A DNA stretch of 64,000 bases, from assembly GCF_001894745.1 (NCBI RefSeq), contig NZ_BBYF01000003.1, forward strand, positions 434,001 to 498,000, in the 5' to 3' direction. This DNA comes from Paenibacillus sp. NAIST15-1. GTDB lineage: Bacteria; Bacillota; Bacilli; Paenibacillales; Paenibacillaceae. Positions 9,868 through 17,253 of the stretch are shown here, piece by piece; the stretch's first letter is position 1, and every line of letters begins with the position of its first letter. The notes beneath the pieces were generated by a model. It had not been told where the DNA came from. It was given only the letters and a program-made list of their open reading frames with translations, and made no database searches. Made by a program: the position numbers and the translations under genes.

Positions 9868-9905
9868 GTCCATATCGACCGTTGATTCATACTGGCGACA
9901 TGGAC
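9868..9905 (-). terminator. Terminator of coaD
   Basis: GTCCATATCG (9868-9877) pairs with CGACATGGAC (9896-9905) with one mismatch. Read on the minus strand the stem is followed by TTTTTTG, so it ends coaD; it may also end ylbJ. Confidence 0.75.
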
Positions 9906-9912
9906 CTGCTGC

Positions 9913-10428
9913 TTACTTCGTATCTTTGTATTTATCACGCAGTGCCAATTCTACTTCAGGTGCCACCAATTCGCTGACGTCACCATTGAATTTCGCAATT
10001 TCCTTGACCATGCTTGAGCTTAGATAGGAATATTTCGGATTCGTCATCATAAAGATCGTCTCCACTCGTGGGTTAAGCTTCTGATTCGTGGAAGCCATCT
10101 GCAGCTCATATTCGAAGTCTGTGACAGAGCGAATGCCGCGCACGATCACATGGCCCTGCTTCTGCTCCATATAATTGACCAGCAAATCACGGAAACTGTC
10201 AATTTCCACATTCGGGATATGCTGAGTAATCTGCCCAAGAAGTTCCTTCCGTTCCTCTACACTGAACGTCGGCTGCTTCGACAAATTGTTCAACACCGCT
10301 ACGATGAGCTTATCAAATTGCTTAGCCGCTCGTTGTATAATATCAAGATGCCCAAGTGTAACCGGATCGAAGCTTCCCGGATACACCGCAATGCGCGGCT
10401 CATGCACTTGCTCTGTATGTTCCGTCAT
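9913..10428 (-). CDS. coaD: Phosphopantetheine adenylyltransferase CoaD
   Basis: This is the fourth step of coenzyme A synthesis: it joins 4'-phosphopantetheine and ATP to give dephospho-CoA. The HxGH nucleotidyltransferase motif is in [12 protein letters not shown] at about residues 18-29. [12 protein letters not shown] near residue 133 is the second ATP contact region. At 171 residues it is slightly longer than most homologues because of about ten extra N-terminal residues. It lies 76 bases after rsmD, the standard rsmD-coaD pair. Confidence 0.96.
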   Translation of the reverse strand: MTEHTEQVHEPRIAVYPGSFDPVTLGHLDIIQRAAKQFDKLIVAVLNNLSKQPTFSVEERKELLGQITQHIPNVEIDSFRDLLVNYMEQKQGHVIVRGIRSVTDFEYELQMASTNQKLNPRVETIFMMTNPKYSYLSSSMVKEIAKFNGDVSELVAPEVELALRDKYKDTK

Positions 10429-10504
10429 GACAATGGATCCTCCTTATGCCCTACAGCAGATTAAATTCTTCTGCACGTTTCATTTCCTCATATAGTTTAG
10501 AAGC

Positions 10505-11095
10505 TTATGCGTCCTGTTCAAGCTCAGCTTCCTTCTCTGTCTGTTCCTTGACCCGATATACCGTAATTCCAATTTCTCCGTACTCTGTTTTCTTCCATAC
10601 GTAGAGAGGACCGATCTCTTCGGGATATTCATGCTTCGAGTCATGCTCAACGACAATCGTCGCATCCTCCGAGATTAACCCGTCATTCCACATGCCTTCT
10701 AGCAGTTCGTCCGCATCCTTCAATCGATATGGCGGATCAAGAAAAATAAGTTCAAATGAAATATCACGCTTCGTTAATGCCTTAATCGCCCGCTTGGCAT
10801 CATTGCGGTATACTTCACTCTGCTCCGCGACCCCTGCCGCCTGAACGTTGTGCTTCACAACTTCGACAGCCCTGGGATCCTTGTCCACGAATATCGCTTG
10901 TTCCGCACCACGGCTTAGTGCCTCGATGCCAAGTCCACCTGTTCCTGCGAACAGATCCAGCACACAGCCGCCGTCAAAATACGGCCCGATCATGCTGAAC
11001 AAGGCTTCCTTGACTTTATCTGTCGTCGGCCGCGTCCCCATGCCGGGTACCGGCTTCAACGAGCGACCTCTTGCTGTTCCTGAAATAACTCTCAA
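10505..11095 (-). CDS. rsmD: 16S rRNA (guanine966-N2)-methyltransferase RsmD
   Basis: It methylates G966 of 16S rRNA in the assembling small subunit. The SAM loop VLDLFAGTGGLGIEAL and the catalytic DPPY (FLDPPYRLKD) are present. The TTG at 11095 gives the standard start MRVISGTARGRSLK (196 residues), with GGAG four bases upstream. An ATG at 11146 would add 17 residues that do not look like the family and has no ribosome site. The C-terminus ends in an acidic tail. Confidence 0.93.
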   Translation of the reverse strand: MRVISGTARGRSLKPVPGMGTRPTTDKVKEALFSMIGPYFDGGCVLDLFAGTGGLGIEALSRGAEQAIFVDKDPRAVEVVKHNVQAAGVAEQSEVYRNDAKRAIKALTKRDISFELIFLDPPYRLKDADELLEGMWNDGLISEDATIVVEHDSKHEYPEEIGPLYVWKKTEYGEIGITVYRVKEQTEKEAELEQDA

Positions 11096-11278
11096 TTCAC
11101 TCCACCCATTCTTATGCGCCTCAGCGCAGCTTATCCGTATAATCATGATGGTATGTAACGGTAAACTTCTTGTATTTCGACGTTTATCGTATCACATTTT
11201 CTCCTAATTTGAAAAAGGAAAACGTGTCCTCATTCAGAGTTAGCTTCTTCATCGCACAATCCCTCTATAAAAAGAAAA

Positions 11279-11314
11279 GCTCCTTATCCGGAAATAGGAT
11301 TCCCGATAAGAAGC
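11279..11314 (-). terminator. Terminator of the oxidoreductase gene
   Basis: GCTCCTTATC (11279-11288) pairs with GATAAGAAGC (11305-11314), one wobble pair. The minus-strand RNA continues into TTTTCTTTTT. It follows the stop of the gene at 11334. Confidence 0.75.
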
Positions 11315-11333
11315 CTTATCTATCAACGTCAAC

Positions 11334-11918
11334 TTATCGATGCAGCTTCTGCAGCAGTTCCTTCACACTAACAAGCATCTGCTTGCGCGCTTCATCGTCA
11401 ATTGTCGTCACGGAGGCAAAGAACCGATGTACAAGCACTTTCATGCCGACAAATTCAAAAATGCCGCTATCAGTCGTCTTCTGCATGGCCTCATACATGC
11501 CGCTCTGCTCATATTGCTCATGTGTGTTGCCATGTGTGGACAAGAGCAGCGCCGACTTCCCTAACAGCAGCTTCTCTATGCCGTCTGCACCATATTTGTA
11601 GGCGAAGCCATATGAAAACACACGGTCGATGTACCCCTTCATAATGGCAGGCATACTTGCCCACCAGATTGGATAAATCATGATGATATGATCTGCCCAC
11701 GTAATATGACCCTGCTCCTCCTCAATATCAGGAGGCAGCTCATGCTGTCCGAATAATTCGAAGTCTTTGGCCGACAGCACCGGATTGAACTCCATTTCAT
11801 ACAAGTTGCGAACCAATGCGGCATGTCCCTGATCCTCCAATTCAGCTTGTACCATTTCCATAATGGCATGATTGAAGCTGTTCGGATTGGGATGTGCGTA
11901 TATAATCAGATGCCTCAA
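11334..11918 (-). CDS. NAD(P)H oxidoreductase, flavodoxin fold
   Basis: This is an FMN/FAD-dependent reductase of the NQO/KefF/MdaB type that probably reduces quinones or other electrophiles. The 194 residues begin with the flavin-binding strand LIIYAHPNPNSFNHAI. The middle shows IIMIYPIWWASMPAIMKGYIDRVF, which is the family active-site region, and LLSTHGNT follows. It sits alone, with a terminator behind it and no obvious partner gene. The exact substrate cannot be read from the sequence. Confidence 0.85.
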   Translation of the reverse strand: MRHLIIYAHPNPNSFNHAIMEMVQAELEDQGHAALVRNLYEMEFNPVLSAKDFELFGQHELPPDIEEEQGHITWADHIIMIYPIWWASMPAIMKGYIDRVFSYGFAYKYGADGIEKLLLGKSALLLSTHGNTHEQYEQSGMYEAMQKTTDSGIFEFVGMKVLVHRFFASVTTIDDEARKQMLVSVKELLQKLHR

Positions 11919-12019
11919 CTCGATCTCCTCCTACATATATGACCATCACCCCTGCTTATACAGCTGGGCAAGTTCATTTTGGTTATAGGATGTGAGAAAG
12001 CGGCATCATTTATCGAGCC

Positions 12020-12157
12020 CTACAAATTTTTTTCGACATGTATATTTCTGCCCAATCGGGCAATCATTAAAGTATCGACATCATCGAATGTCGTAGACAA
12101 CCGCGGAGAAGACTTACGTTTCCCCATAAGCTCTTCGTCCGGTTTCTCCTCTCCCAT
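12020..12157 (-). CDS. Possible 45-residue peptide, unknown
   Basis: From ATG 12157 a short frame gives a charged peptide starting MGEEKPDEELMGKRK and ending NIHVEKNL, with a mildly hydrophobic stretch TLMIARLG. No family was recognised and the ribosome binding site is weak. A strong stem-loop (12160-12183) lies directly before the start. It may be a real small protein, a remnant of a larger gene, or chance. Confidence 0.25.
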   Translation of the reverse strand: MGEEKPDEELMGKRKSSPRLSTTFDDVDTLMIARLGRNIHVEKNL

Positions 12158-12159
12158 GA

Positions 12160-12183
12160 GGGTGTCCTAGCAATAGGGCACCC
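12160..12183. terminator. GCAA-loop hairpin with T-rich flank
   Basis: GGGTGTCCTA and TAGGGCACCC form a ten-pair stem (one wobble) around a GCAA tetraloop. GTTTTAATTT follows on the plus strand, so it would terminate plus-strand transcription. No convincing plus-strand gene precedes it. It may instead mark the end of a lost gene. Confidence 0.5.
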
Positions 12184-12330
12184 GTTTTAATTTACTCCAA
12201 ACCCTTATACATAAGATTTCAAACGTTCTTTAGATGTTGTTTTATTCAGCGAGATTATCTTGGTGAGGACTTAATGGGGACTTAGCCAAAAACAGGATAC
12301 TCTGTCCAAGCAATATCCAACTATGCTCTT

Positions 12331-12367
12331 AACCGTTCACTAATTTCACTGAAGTGATGATACGGTT
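12331..12367 (-). other. Nested inverted repeat after agrD
   Basis: An outer stem AACCGT/ACGGTT (12331-12336 and 12362-12367) encloses an inner TCACT-GA-AGTGA hairpin. It lies about 50 bases downstream of the agrD-like stop on the minus strand. No T-run follows, so processing or weak termination is more likely than a strong terminator. The rest of 11919-12414 shows no recognisable feature beyond the possible peptide frame and the hairpin at 12160. Confidence 0.4.
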
Positions 12368-12414
12368 GCTAAAGCATTATATTGCCGGATGGATGAACTT
12401 TTCAAAGCACCATT

Positions 12415-12549
12415 TTAATTCTCATGCTTTACGTTCTTCAAAGCTGTTGGGAGTTTCTTAGCACCGAAAACGATCTTTGCTTTTTTCGCTTCCTTTTCAG
12501 CACTTTTCTCCAATTGTTTCATTAGAAACATTTCAATGTTCTTTTTCAT
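12415..12549 (-). CDS. AgrD-like pre-peptide without cysteine
   Basis: This 44-residue peptide lies directly after and overlapping agrB. It begins MKKNIEMFLMKQLEKSAEK, an amphipathic helix like the N-terminal leader of AgrD, and ends KKLPTALKNVKHEN, resembling the proline-containing charged tail that AgrB removes. The central segment KAKIVFGA takes the place of the autoinducer, but the residue matching the ring-forming cysteine is alanine (residue 24) and no cysteine is present; the only serine is residue 16. AGGAGGTG six bases before the ATG gives strong translation. The call rests on position and shape, not on a database match. Confidence 0.7.
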   Translation of the reverse strand: MKKNIEMFLMKQLEKSAEKEAKKAKIVFGAKKLPTALKNVKHEN

Positions 12550-13063
12550 CCATGACACCTCCTTTCGGTAATAATGTTAAGGCTTGTACAAAGAAAACAA
12601 TCGCTATAACACTAGATTGCAGGATTAAGTTACCACTTGCTATCAACATTGCTATGTACTTATACAGTATATCATTTTTTTGGACAGTAAGTTCCTCAAA
12701 CCAATTTGGGGCTCGAAAATAATAGATACAAACGGATACCAAAGTCAAAACAACAGCAGTCGTTTTCGATAGGAGTATCATAGGCGTTATCACACAAAAT
12801 AATGAGGATATGATCATACACGCAGTTAATGAAGAAAAATGTGCCCCTCCAGAGAACCTTCTAATAGCAGCTAATGCCACTAATGCTAGTATAGATTCAT
12901 ATAGATGTCCGAAGATAGTCCCTAAAGTAACTGTAATCAAGATTACTCCATATTTATTTAATTTCATTGCAATTCCATATTCTAAAACCTCTACATCAAC
13001 ATCACTCTCAGGGTTGTTCTTCTTCAATTTTATTGCAATGTTTCTCGATATCGCTTCTAACAC
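12533..13063 (-). CDS. agrB: AgrB-family peptide-processing endopeptidase
   Basis: AgrB is an integral membrane cysteine protease that trims AgrD at its C-terminus and cyclises it. The key pair is visible: His 75 and Cys 82 in RRFSGGAHFSSLTAC, with the usual seven-residue spacing. Several membrane segments follow. The GTG at 13063 was chosen because GGGGAG stands nine bases upstream and the protein then starts near the usual position (176 residues). The gene overlaps the upstream sensor-like gene by 56 bases and the downstream peptide gene by 17 bases, so the three form one coupled unit. Confidence 0.9.
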   Translation of the reverse strand: MLEAISRNIAIKLKKNNPESDVDVEVLEYGIAMKLNKYGVILITVTLGTIFGHLYESILALVALAAIRRFSGGAHFSSLTACMIISSLFCVITPMILLSKTTAVVLTLVSVCIYYFRAPNWFEELTVQKNDILYKYIAMLIASGNLILQSSVIAIVFFVQALTLLPKGGVMDEKEH

Positions 13064-13724
13064 TTTCGTAATCTCCCCGATCCGAGTAATAGTAAGCAAT
13101 GCCAAAGCTTGATAATGAAAGTATCATGAGCAATATGTAATTCTGAGACAGGATTATTAATAAAGTCAGGAATATCGTTACTGCCGATATCATTCCTGAA
13201 ATAACAACAATTCGATGACTATACTCTGAATACTTAATTCTGAATGTATCATGAGGCGGCACGATGATGAATGAAAATCCTCTTCCCGTCATCCATAGGA
13301 ATAAGGCAATGGCCGCACCAACAACAATAGAACATAATTGAATAGCGTTAACAGGGAACCCCGTATAAACAAATATTACTGATTTATCAGCTATCCCTAT
13401 GGCGGCCAAACAGTAGTATACAATCATTTGGATCGATATGTATGCCGATAATCCTGATCCGATAATAAATGCTGCATAATGCAGCCTGTATTCCAACACG
13501 GAATAGTAAAACATTACAAATATGATATATTGCAAGGGCAAATCCAAAGCAGGTAAATTAATTACAGTCCTCATTAAAAATGAACATATTACTAATGCTA
13601 CGGATAAAACAAGTATTTTATACTTGTACCTTAATAAAGGCTGCTTATATATCTTTAGGATCAAAGCATTAACAACTGCAGCATCGAGGGTACTAAATAA
13701 TATGTAAGTTAAAGACTGACTCAC
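13008..13724 (-). CDS. AgrC-like membrane sensor lacking a kinase domain
   Basis: The 238-residue protein has about seven hydrophobic segments, for example YKILVLSVALVICSFLM and VVISGMISAVTIFLTLLIIL. Its position before agrB and its topology resemble the peptide-sensing half of AgrC-type histidine kinases. The protein stops about 27 residues after the last membrane segment, with no histidine box, no HATPase domain and no response regulator nearby. It may be a receptor or immunity-like partner for the peptide, or a sensor that pairs with a kinase encoded elsewhere. No sequence family was firmly recognised. Confidence 0.6.
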   Translation of the reverse strand: MSQSLTYILFSTLDAAVVNALILKIYKQPLLRYKYKILVLSVALVICSFLMRTVINLPALDLPLQYIIFVMFYYSVLEYRLHYAAFIIGSGLSAYISIQMIVYYCLAAIGIADKSVIFVYTGFPVNAIQLCSIVVGAAIALFLWMTGRGFSFIIVPPHDTFRIKYSEYSHRIVVISGMISAVTIFLTLLIILSQNYILLMILSLSSFGIAYYYSDRGDYESVRSDIEKHCNKIEEEQP

Positions 13725-13974
13725 TTTGCACCACCCTTTATAGTTATATAAGACTATTATACTATTTGATGTGGTAAAAGGAATTAAAAAGCCCTAGAAA
13801 AATCCGAAGTTTTACTTGCTTTATAGCACATGTAAGATAACCCTAATACTCACCCATTGCTTTCACCCTCATATAGGGTGCATGAATAACTCCATCCCTA
13901 ATGCTTCGCACCACTAGTGCGTTTTCCTTATCCCATAGGTGTACACCACTGTTGCATACTGTATGTCTCATATA

Positions 13975-14415
13975 TTAACTGATCTCCACATGATAAATTT
14001 TAACAAACTGCAAAGTTAGCGGAGTCCCCTCCACTGGCACCTCGTTCAACGTTAGTAGTCCCGTTTCTACCTTGTAAACATTAAGCGGCTGAAGCATGCC
14101 ATTAAGAAATAGGTTCGTATAAGATACCGTCAACGGATTCAGAATGTCTGAGCTTCCATACTGAGGCTGTGCCTCGGCATTCGTATATTCATATTTCAAC
14201 CCATCGCAAATTGCAACATATTGGAAAGTATCAACCTTAAGTATTCTGTCATTCTCTGGCGGAGGCGGCTGAGGGGGAAGAGCTGGGAAAATAGAAGCAC
14301 AGCTCTGGGGCGGCATAATGGTGCTTGATGTTGCACTGCTTGCCGCGTAAGGATGTTCAATTTTAATAATCCATGGTTTGGCTGTTAGGCGAATTACACC
14401 ATTACCGTCATTCAT
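13975..14415 (-). CDS. DUF4183 protein, probable spore-surface protein
   Basis: The C-terminal 90 residues match the DUF4183 pattern: a tyrosine-rich start (VDTFQYVAICDGLKYEYTN), a YGSSDILNPLTVSYTNLF core and LFLNGMLQPLNVY. DUF4183 is found in collagen-like and other spore-surface proteins of Bacillales. The N-terminal 55 residues are unlike the domain and include a proline-rich linker (PALPPQPPPP). The start is ATG 14415 or the GTG just before it. A second DUF4183 gene follows at 14624, upstream on the minus strand. Confidence 0.8.
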   Translation of the reverse strand: MNDGNGVIRLTAKPWIIKIEHPYAASSATSSTIMPPQSCASIFPALPPQPPPPENDRILKVDTFQYVAICDGLKYEYTNAEAQPQYGSSDILNPLTVSYTNLFLNGMLQPLNVYKVETGLLTLNEVPVEGTPLTLQFVKIYHVEIS

Positions 14416-14623
14416 CACTCTATGTCACCCGTCCTCTTTATCTGTTGTCGTCCGGCCTTGGAACACTTTTTATTATGTTATTCAAGCACATCCCTTCTGC
14501 TCATGGCCATCTGTACATCCTCCTCTCCTAAATTTTGCAACACAAAATGGCTCCCCCTAGGCAAAAATCAATCTCCATAGAGGGAACCTGCACGCGACTC
14601 ACATCATTCTCAAGATAGTATAC

Positions 14624-14908
14624 TTACGTAATAACAAATTCAATCAAGATTGGAGTTGCACCATCAAGCGCGTCTCCTCCTGGAATCGTCACATTCGTTG
14701 TCGTGATCGTAGACGTATCTCCTGTTTGAAGCACGCCATTAATATACAGATTGTAGTACGCAAACGATGAAGGAAACGCTGTAGCAGCTGCACCTGTATC
14801 ATTCGTGAAGCTAGTGGCTGCTACCGCAAACGCAGCACCAGTTCCAGTACCCGCAGATAACGTAGCCGCAAATCTTCTGCTCGCGAGAAAAGGTTTAATA
14901 ATTGCCAA
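14624..14908 (-). CDS. Short DUF4183 protein
   Basis: This 94-residue protein is almost only the DUF4183 domain; it shows FAYYNLYINGVLQTGDTST, and the family end TPILIEFVIT. The N-terminal part is rich in alanine, glycine and threonine. The TTG at 14908 is preferred because GGGAGGTG stands eight bases upstream; an ATG at 14938 has no site. Its pairing with the gene at 13975 suggests a common role at the spore surface, which is inferred from the family. Confidence 0.78.
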   Translation of the reverse strand: MAIIKPFLASRRFAATLSAGTGTGAAFAVAATSFTNDTGAAATAFPSSFAYYNLYINGVLQTGDTSTITTTNVTIPGGDALDGATPILIEFVIT

Positions 14909-15113
14909 TTGCTTGCACCTCCCATTACAAATCATCATTCAGGCTTATGTGGAACAACACCATAGCTCAAGAGACTGCGTAGAGCAATTCTCTCTTTATA
15001 TTAAATGCGAGAAATCTATGAATGAAACGGTATTTAACAGCGTATACTTCCCTATTTGTAACCTATAGATCCTCACGAGACACCGGCCGGATGAGACATT
15101 TTTATATGCAAAG

Positions 15114-15147
15114 AGAGCTTCCTAGTATTTCACTAGCGGGAAGCTCT
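15114..15147 (-). terminator. Terminator of the holin-like gene
   Basis: AGAGCTTCC (15114-15122) pairs with GGAAGCTCT (15139-15147), extended inside by CTAGT/ACTAG. The minus-strand RNA leaves the stem with CTTTGC and a T-rich tract. It lies 85 bases after the holin-like stop. Confidence 0.7.
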
Positions 15148-15231
15148 GTACCACCTTTTCTCAATCTATCTGACAGCATAACCTACAGCTCGTCCATACT
15201 GCAGTAAACGCTTGCTTCTTGTAAGCAAATG

Positions 15232-15693
15232 CTATTTCTTCTCCTCTTCCTGTTCATCGTCTTTCTTAGATTCTTTCTTCGGGATACCCTCTTCATTTCC
15301 GCCCTTATCCTTCAATACAAAGATCGCCTTTTTGATTACATTTGGGACTGGCACACCGAGTCGGCCTCCATTCTCAACAATCGACAGCACTTCATTAGCC
15401 ATATAAAAATAGGTTGTCGCATCTCGAATCATCTCTTTGCTGTCAAACGCGATATCGATCTGATGAGCGAGTGCAATAATGAAGAAAACGAATACTTTGC
15501 GCGCTATCCCGATAAGACCGACCCGGCTTAACAATTTCCCTTCCACAGCGGAAGCTAACATCCCTGTCACATAATCTAATATTACCATCGTTAACAGAAC
15601 CTGAACTAACGCAGGCCATCCTCCAAATACAAACGAAAACGTCCCCCCAACAGCTGCAGCACCCGTTTTGAGTAGAAGATTGAATCGGTCCAT
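15232..15693 (-). CDS. Phage-type holin family protein
   Basis: This 153-residue membrane protein resembles the toxin-secretion/phage-lysis holin family. Membrane segments lie at about residues 10-50 (FVFGGWPALVQVLLTMVILDYV) and 65-85, followed by FDSKEMIRDATTYFYMANEVLSI, the family signature with ENGGRLGVPVP. The C-terminal tail is lysine/glutamate-rich (KKESKKDDEQEEEKK). The ATG at 15693 has GAGGAGGG five bases upstream. No endolysin or other phage gene is next to it, so a lysis cassette is not supported; a role in sporulation or protein release is possible. Confidence 0.82.
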   Translation of the reverse strand: MDRFNLLLKTGAAAVGGTFSFVFGGWPALVQVLLTMVILDYVTGMLASAVEGKLLSRVGLIGIARKVFVFFIIALAHQIDIAFDSKEMIRDATTYFYMANEVLSIVENGGRLGVPVPNVIKKAIFVLKDKGGNEEGIPKKESKKDDEQEEEKK

Positions 15694-15947
15694 GCTTGCC
15701 CTCCTCTGCAGTCGTATACACTTCGGCCTGTATCTAGCACTTTCAATGCCTCTGCTAGAGTATTGACGAAGCACTCGCAGACCCTGACTATATGTTATGC
15801 AGCATGCTCGTTGCCCGACAAAGGCAAGCCTCCTAACTCGCTTTCATTGCAACAATGGACAGGATGATTTTGATCTACTAGAATGAAAGATTTGCACTCA
15901 GTCAATGGACTAACCTCCGCTTCCCCCCGCACTTGATCAACAGCAAA

Positions 15948-15972
15948 ATACGGTACCCCGCGGAGTACCGTA
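15948..15972 (-). terminator. Terminator after the EEP pseudogene
   Basis: ATACGGTAC (15948-15956) pairs with GTACCGTAT (15964-15972). On the minus strand the stem runs into TTTTGCTG. It follows the stop at 15991. Between 15694 and 15947 no gene was seen. Confidence 0.7.
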
Positions 15973-15990
15973 TCCCTATGCCCCTATTCC

Positions 15991-16826
15991 TTATTCAATA
16001 TTCCGGCTCGCTTCAATTGTCCCTTTACCTTGGACTATCCGTTCATGGCTCACTTGAATGGATGATCCAATGTCCATCGAAATCCTTGCAGGAATGAGTT
16101 CGAAGGTAGAGACAACTGCCCGATGATCGGACGGCCATGGTGTAATCGCAATATCAGTATAGGGACCTCTCTCGCCTACAATACGGCTGTCAATCGTAGC
16201 AGACGGCCCTCCCGCATAAACAAAATCAATTCGATCATGGACTTCATCCGGTTCAATATGTCCATTCCCTCCTGGCGTCCAAGTCACGACCGGCTTCGTG
16301 AGCGGATCCGAGTGCACTTCCCGATAGGAATCTCGAAACTGTAGCTGCTCCAATCGTATGGATACCGGCCATTCGACAGCTACGCCAAAGTGCATGCTCT
16401 TCGCTTCATCTGTCCAATCCAGATGGGATGGAGCATTGAAATCGCCTGTGAGAAACACGGGAACGCCTTGACTTGCCAATTGTCCGAGCAGATGGAACCG
16501 ACTGTTCATCTCTTGCATATGAATTCGGTTCTCGTTCGCCAACGCAGCTGCAGCATCCAGCCCATCCCGTATGTCATAGGGTCCATACGGCTCGTGGCAC
16601 AGGTGAACATTGCTCATGGCAGCCACCTCGTCCGGCGCAACCTCTACCCAAATGAACTCCTTATGCGCCGATTGATGAATTGGATACCGGCTCAAAATAC
16701 TGTGCCCCTCATCATAGTAAAAGTTCAGCCAGTAACCCAGGTTACGAACTCTCATAACGTGCATGAACCGCTACGGATGAACATGACAAGATGTATCGTT
16801 CTATCACTGACATTCTCCATAACGCT
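15991..16826 (-). pseudogene. Endonuclease/exonuclease/phosphatase gene with internal deletion
   Basis: The 257-codon open frame from 16764 carries most of an EEP-fold hydrolase: GHSILSRYPI, LTGDFNAPSHLDW, DRIDFVYAGG and the catalytic WPSDHRAVVSTF. The N-terminal 70-80 residues with the metal-binding Asn and Glu are missing. A frame starting at the ATG around 16826 (MENVSDRTIHLVMF) looks like the true beginning of such a protein but runs out of frame after about 22 codons. The likely history is a gene that lost an internal piece and a reading frame. It is flanked by terminators on both sides. Confidence 0.7.
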
Positions 16827-16861
16827 CGATTCCCCCTCTTGTCCTCTAAGAGAAAAACAAA

Positions 16862-16883
16862 AGCCGCTGAATGCTCAGCGGCT
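16862..16883 (-). terminator. Terminator of the small gene at 16917
   Basis: AGCCGCTGA and TCAGCGGCT form a perfect nine-pair stem with an ATGC loop. The minus-strand RNA continues TTTTGTTTTT. Confidence 0.85.
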
Positions 16884-16916
16884 CAAATTCGTAACCATCA
16901 TAGATGGAATGTTCCA

Positions 16917-17159
16917 TTACGCATAGGGTTCTGCTAGACAGTACTCGTCCTCCATATGGCGAATCCATTCTTCCAGCTCATCCAGCTGTTCGAAGGTTCG
17001 TACCGCAATAGGAGCACGGTTAGGTACATCTCGCTGCAAGATGACAGTATCGCCCGCCATCATGCGTTCCCTTGCATGTCTATAGATTGTATCCACCCGT
17101 TTCCAATCCTTGTGTTCATAAGCGCTCCCAATCTGCGTGAGATCGATAGTGATATTCAT
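16917..17159 (-). CDS. Conserved-looking small protein, unknown
   Basis: This 80-residue soluble protein starts at ATG 17159 behind a good GGGAGGG site. It begins MNITIDLTQIGSAYEHKDW and has a C-terminal acidic helix (FEQLDELEEWIRHMEDEY). No family was recognised. It stands between the KhtU gene (95 bases away) and its own strong terminator, so it may be the last gene of the khtT-khtU transcript or a separate unit. Confidence 0.7.
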   Translation of the reverse strand: MNITIDLTQIGSAYEHKDWKRVDTIYRHARERMMAGDTVILQRDVPNRAPIAVRTFEQLDELEEWIRHMEDEYCLAEPYA

Positions 17160-17253
17160 ACGCTATCCCTCCCTTGAATGGGTATGCCTTACAATATATA
17201 ATATAACCTATTTTTCTCAAAACGTACCCATTTTTTAGAGATGAGCCGCCCGA

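Noticed and set aside
11979..12170. Plus-strand 63-codon frame
   Set aside because: It starts with TTG without a ribosome site, and its residue mix looks like the shadow of the minus-strand frame.
15232..15693. Prophage lysis cassette
   Set aside because: Only a holin-like gene is present; no endolysin, tail or integrase gene lies nearby.
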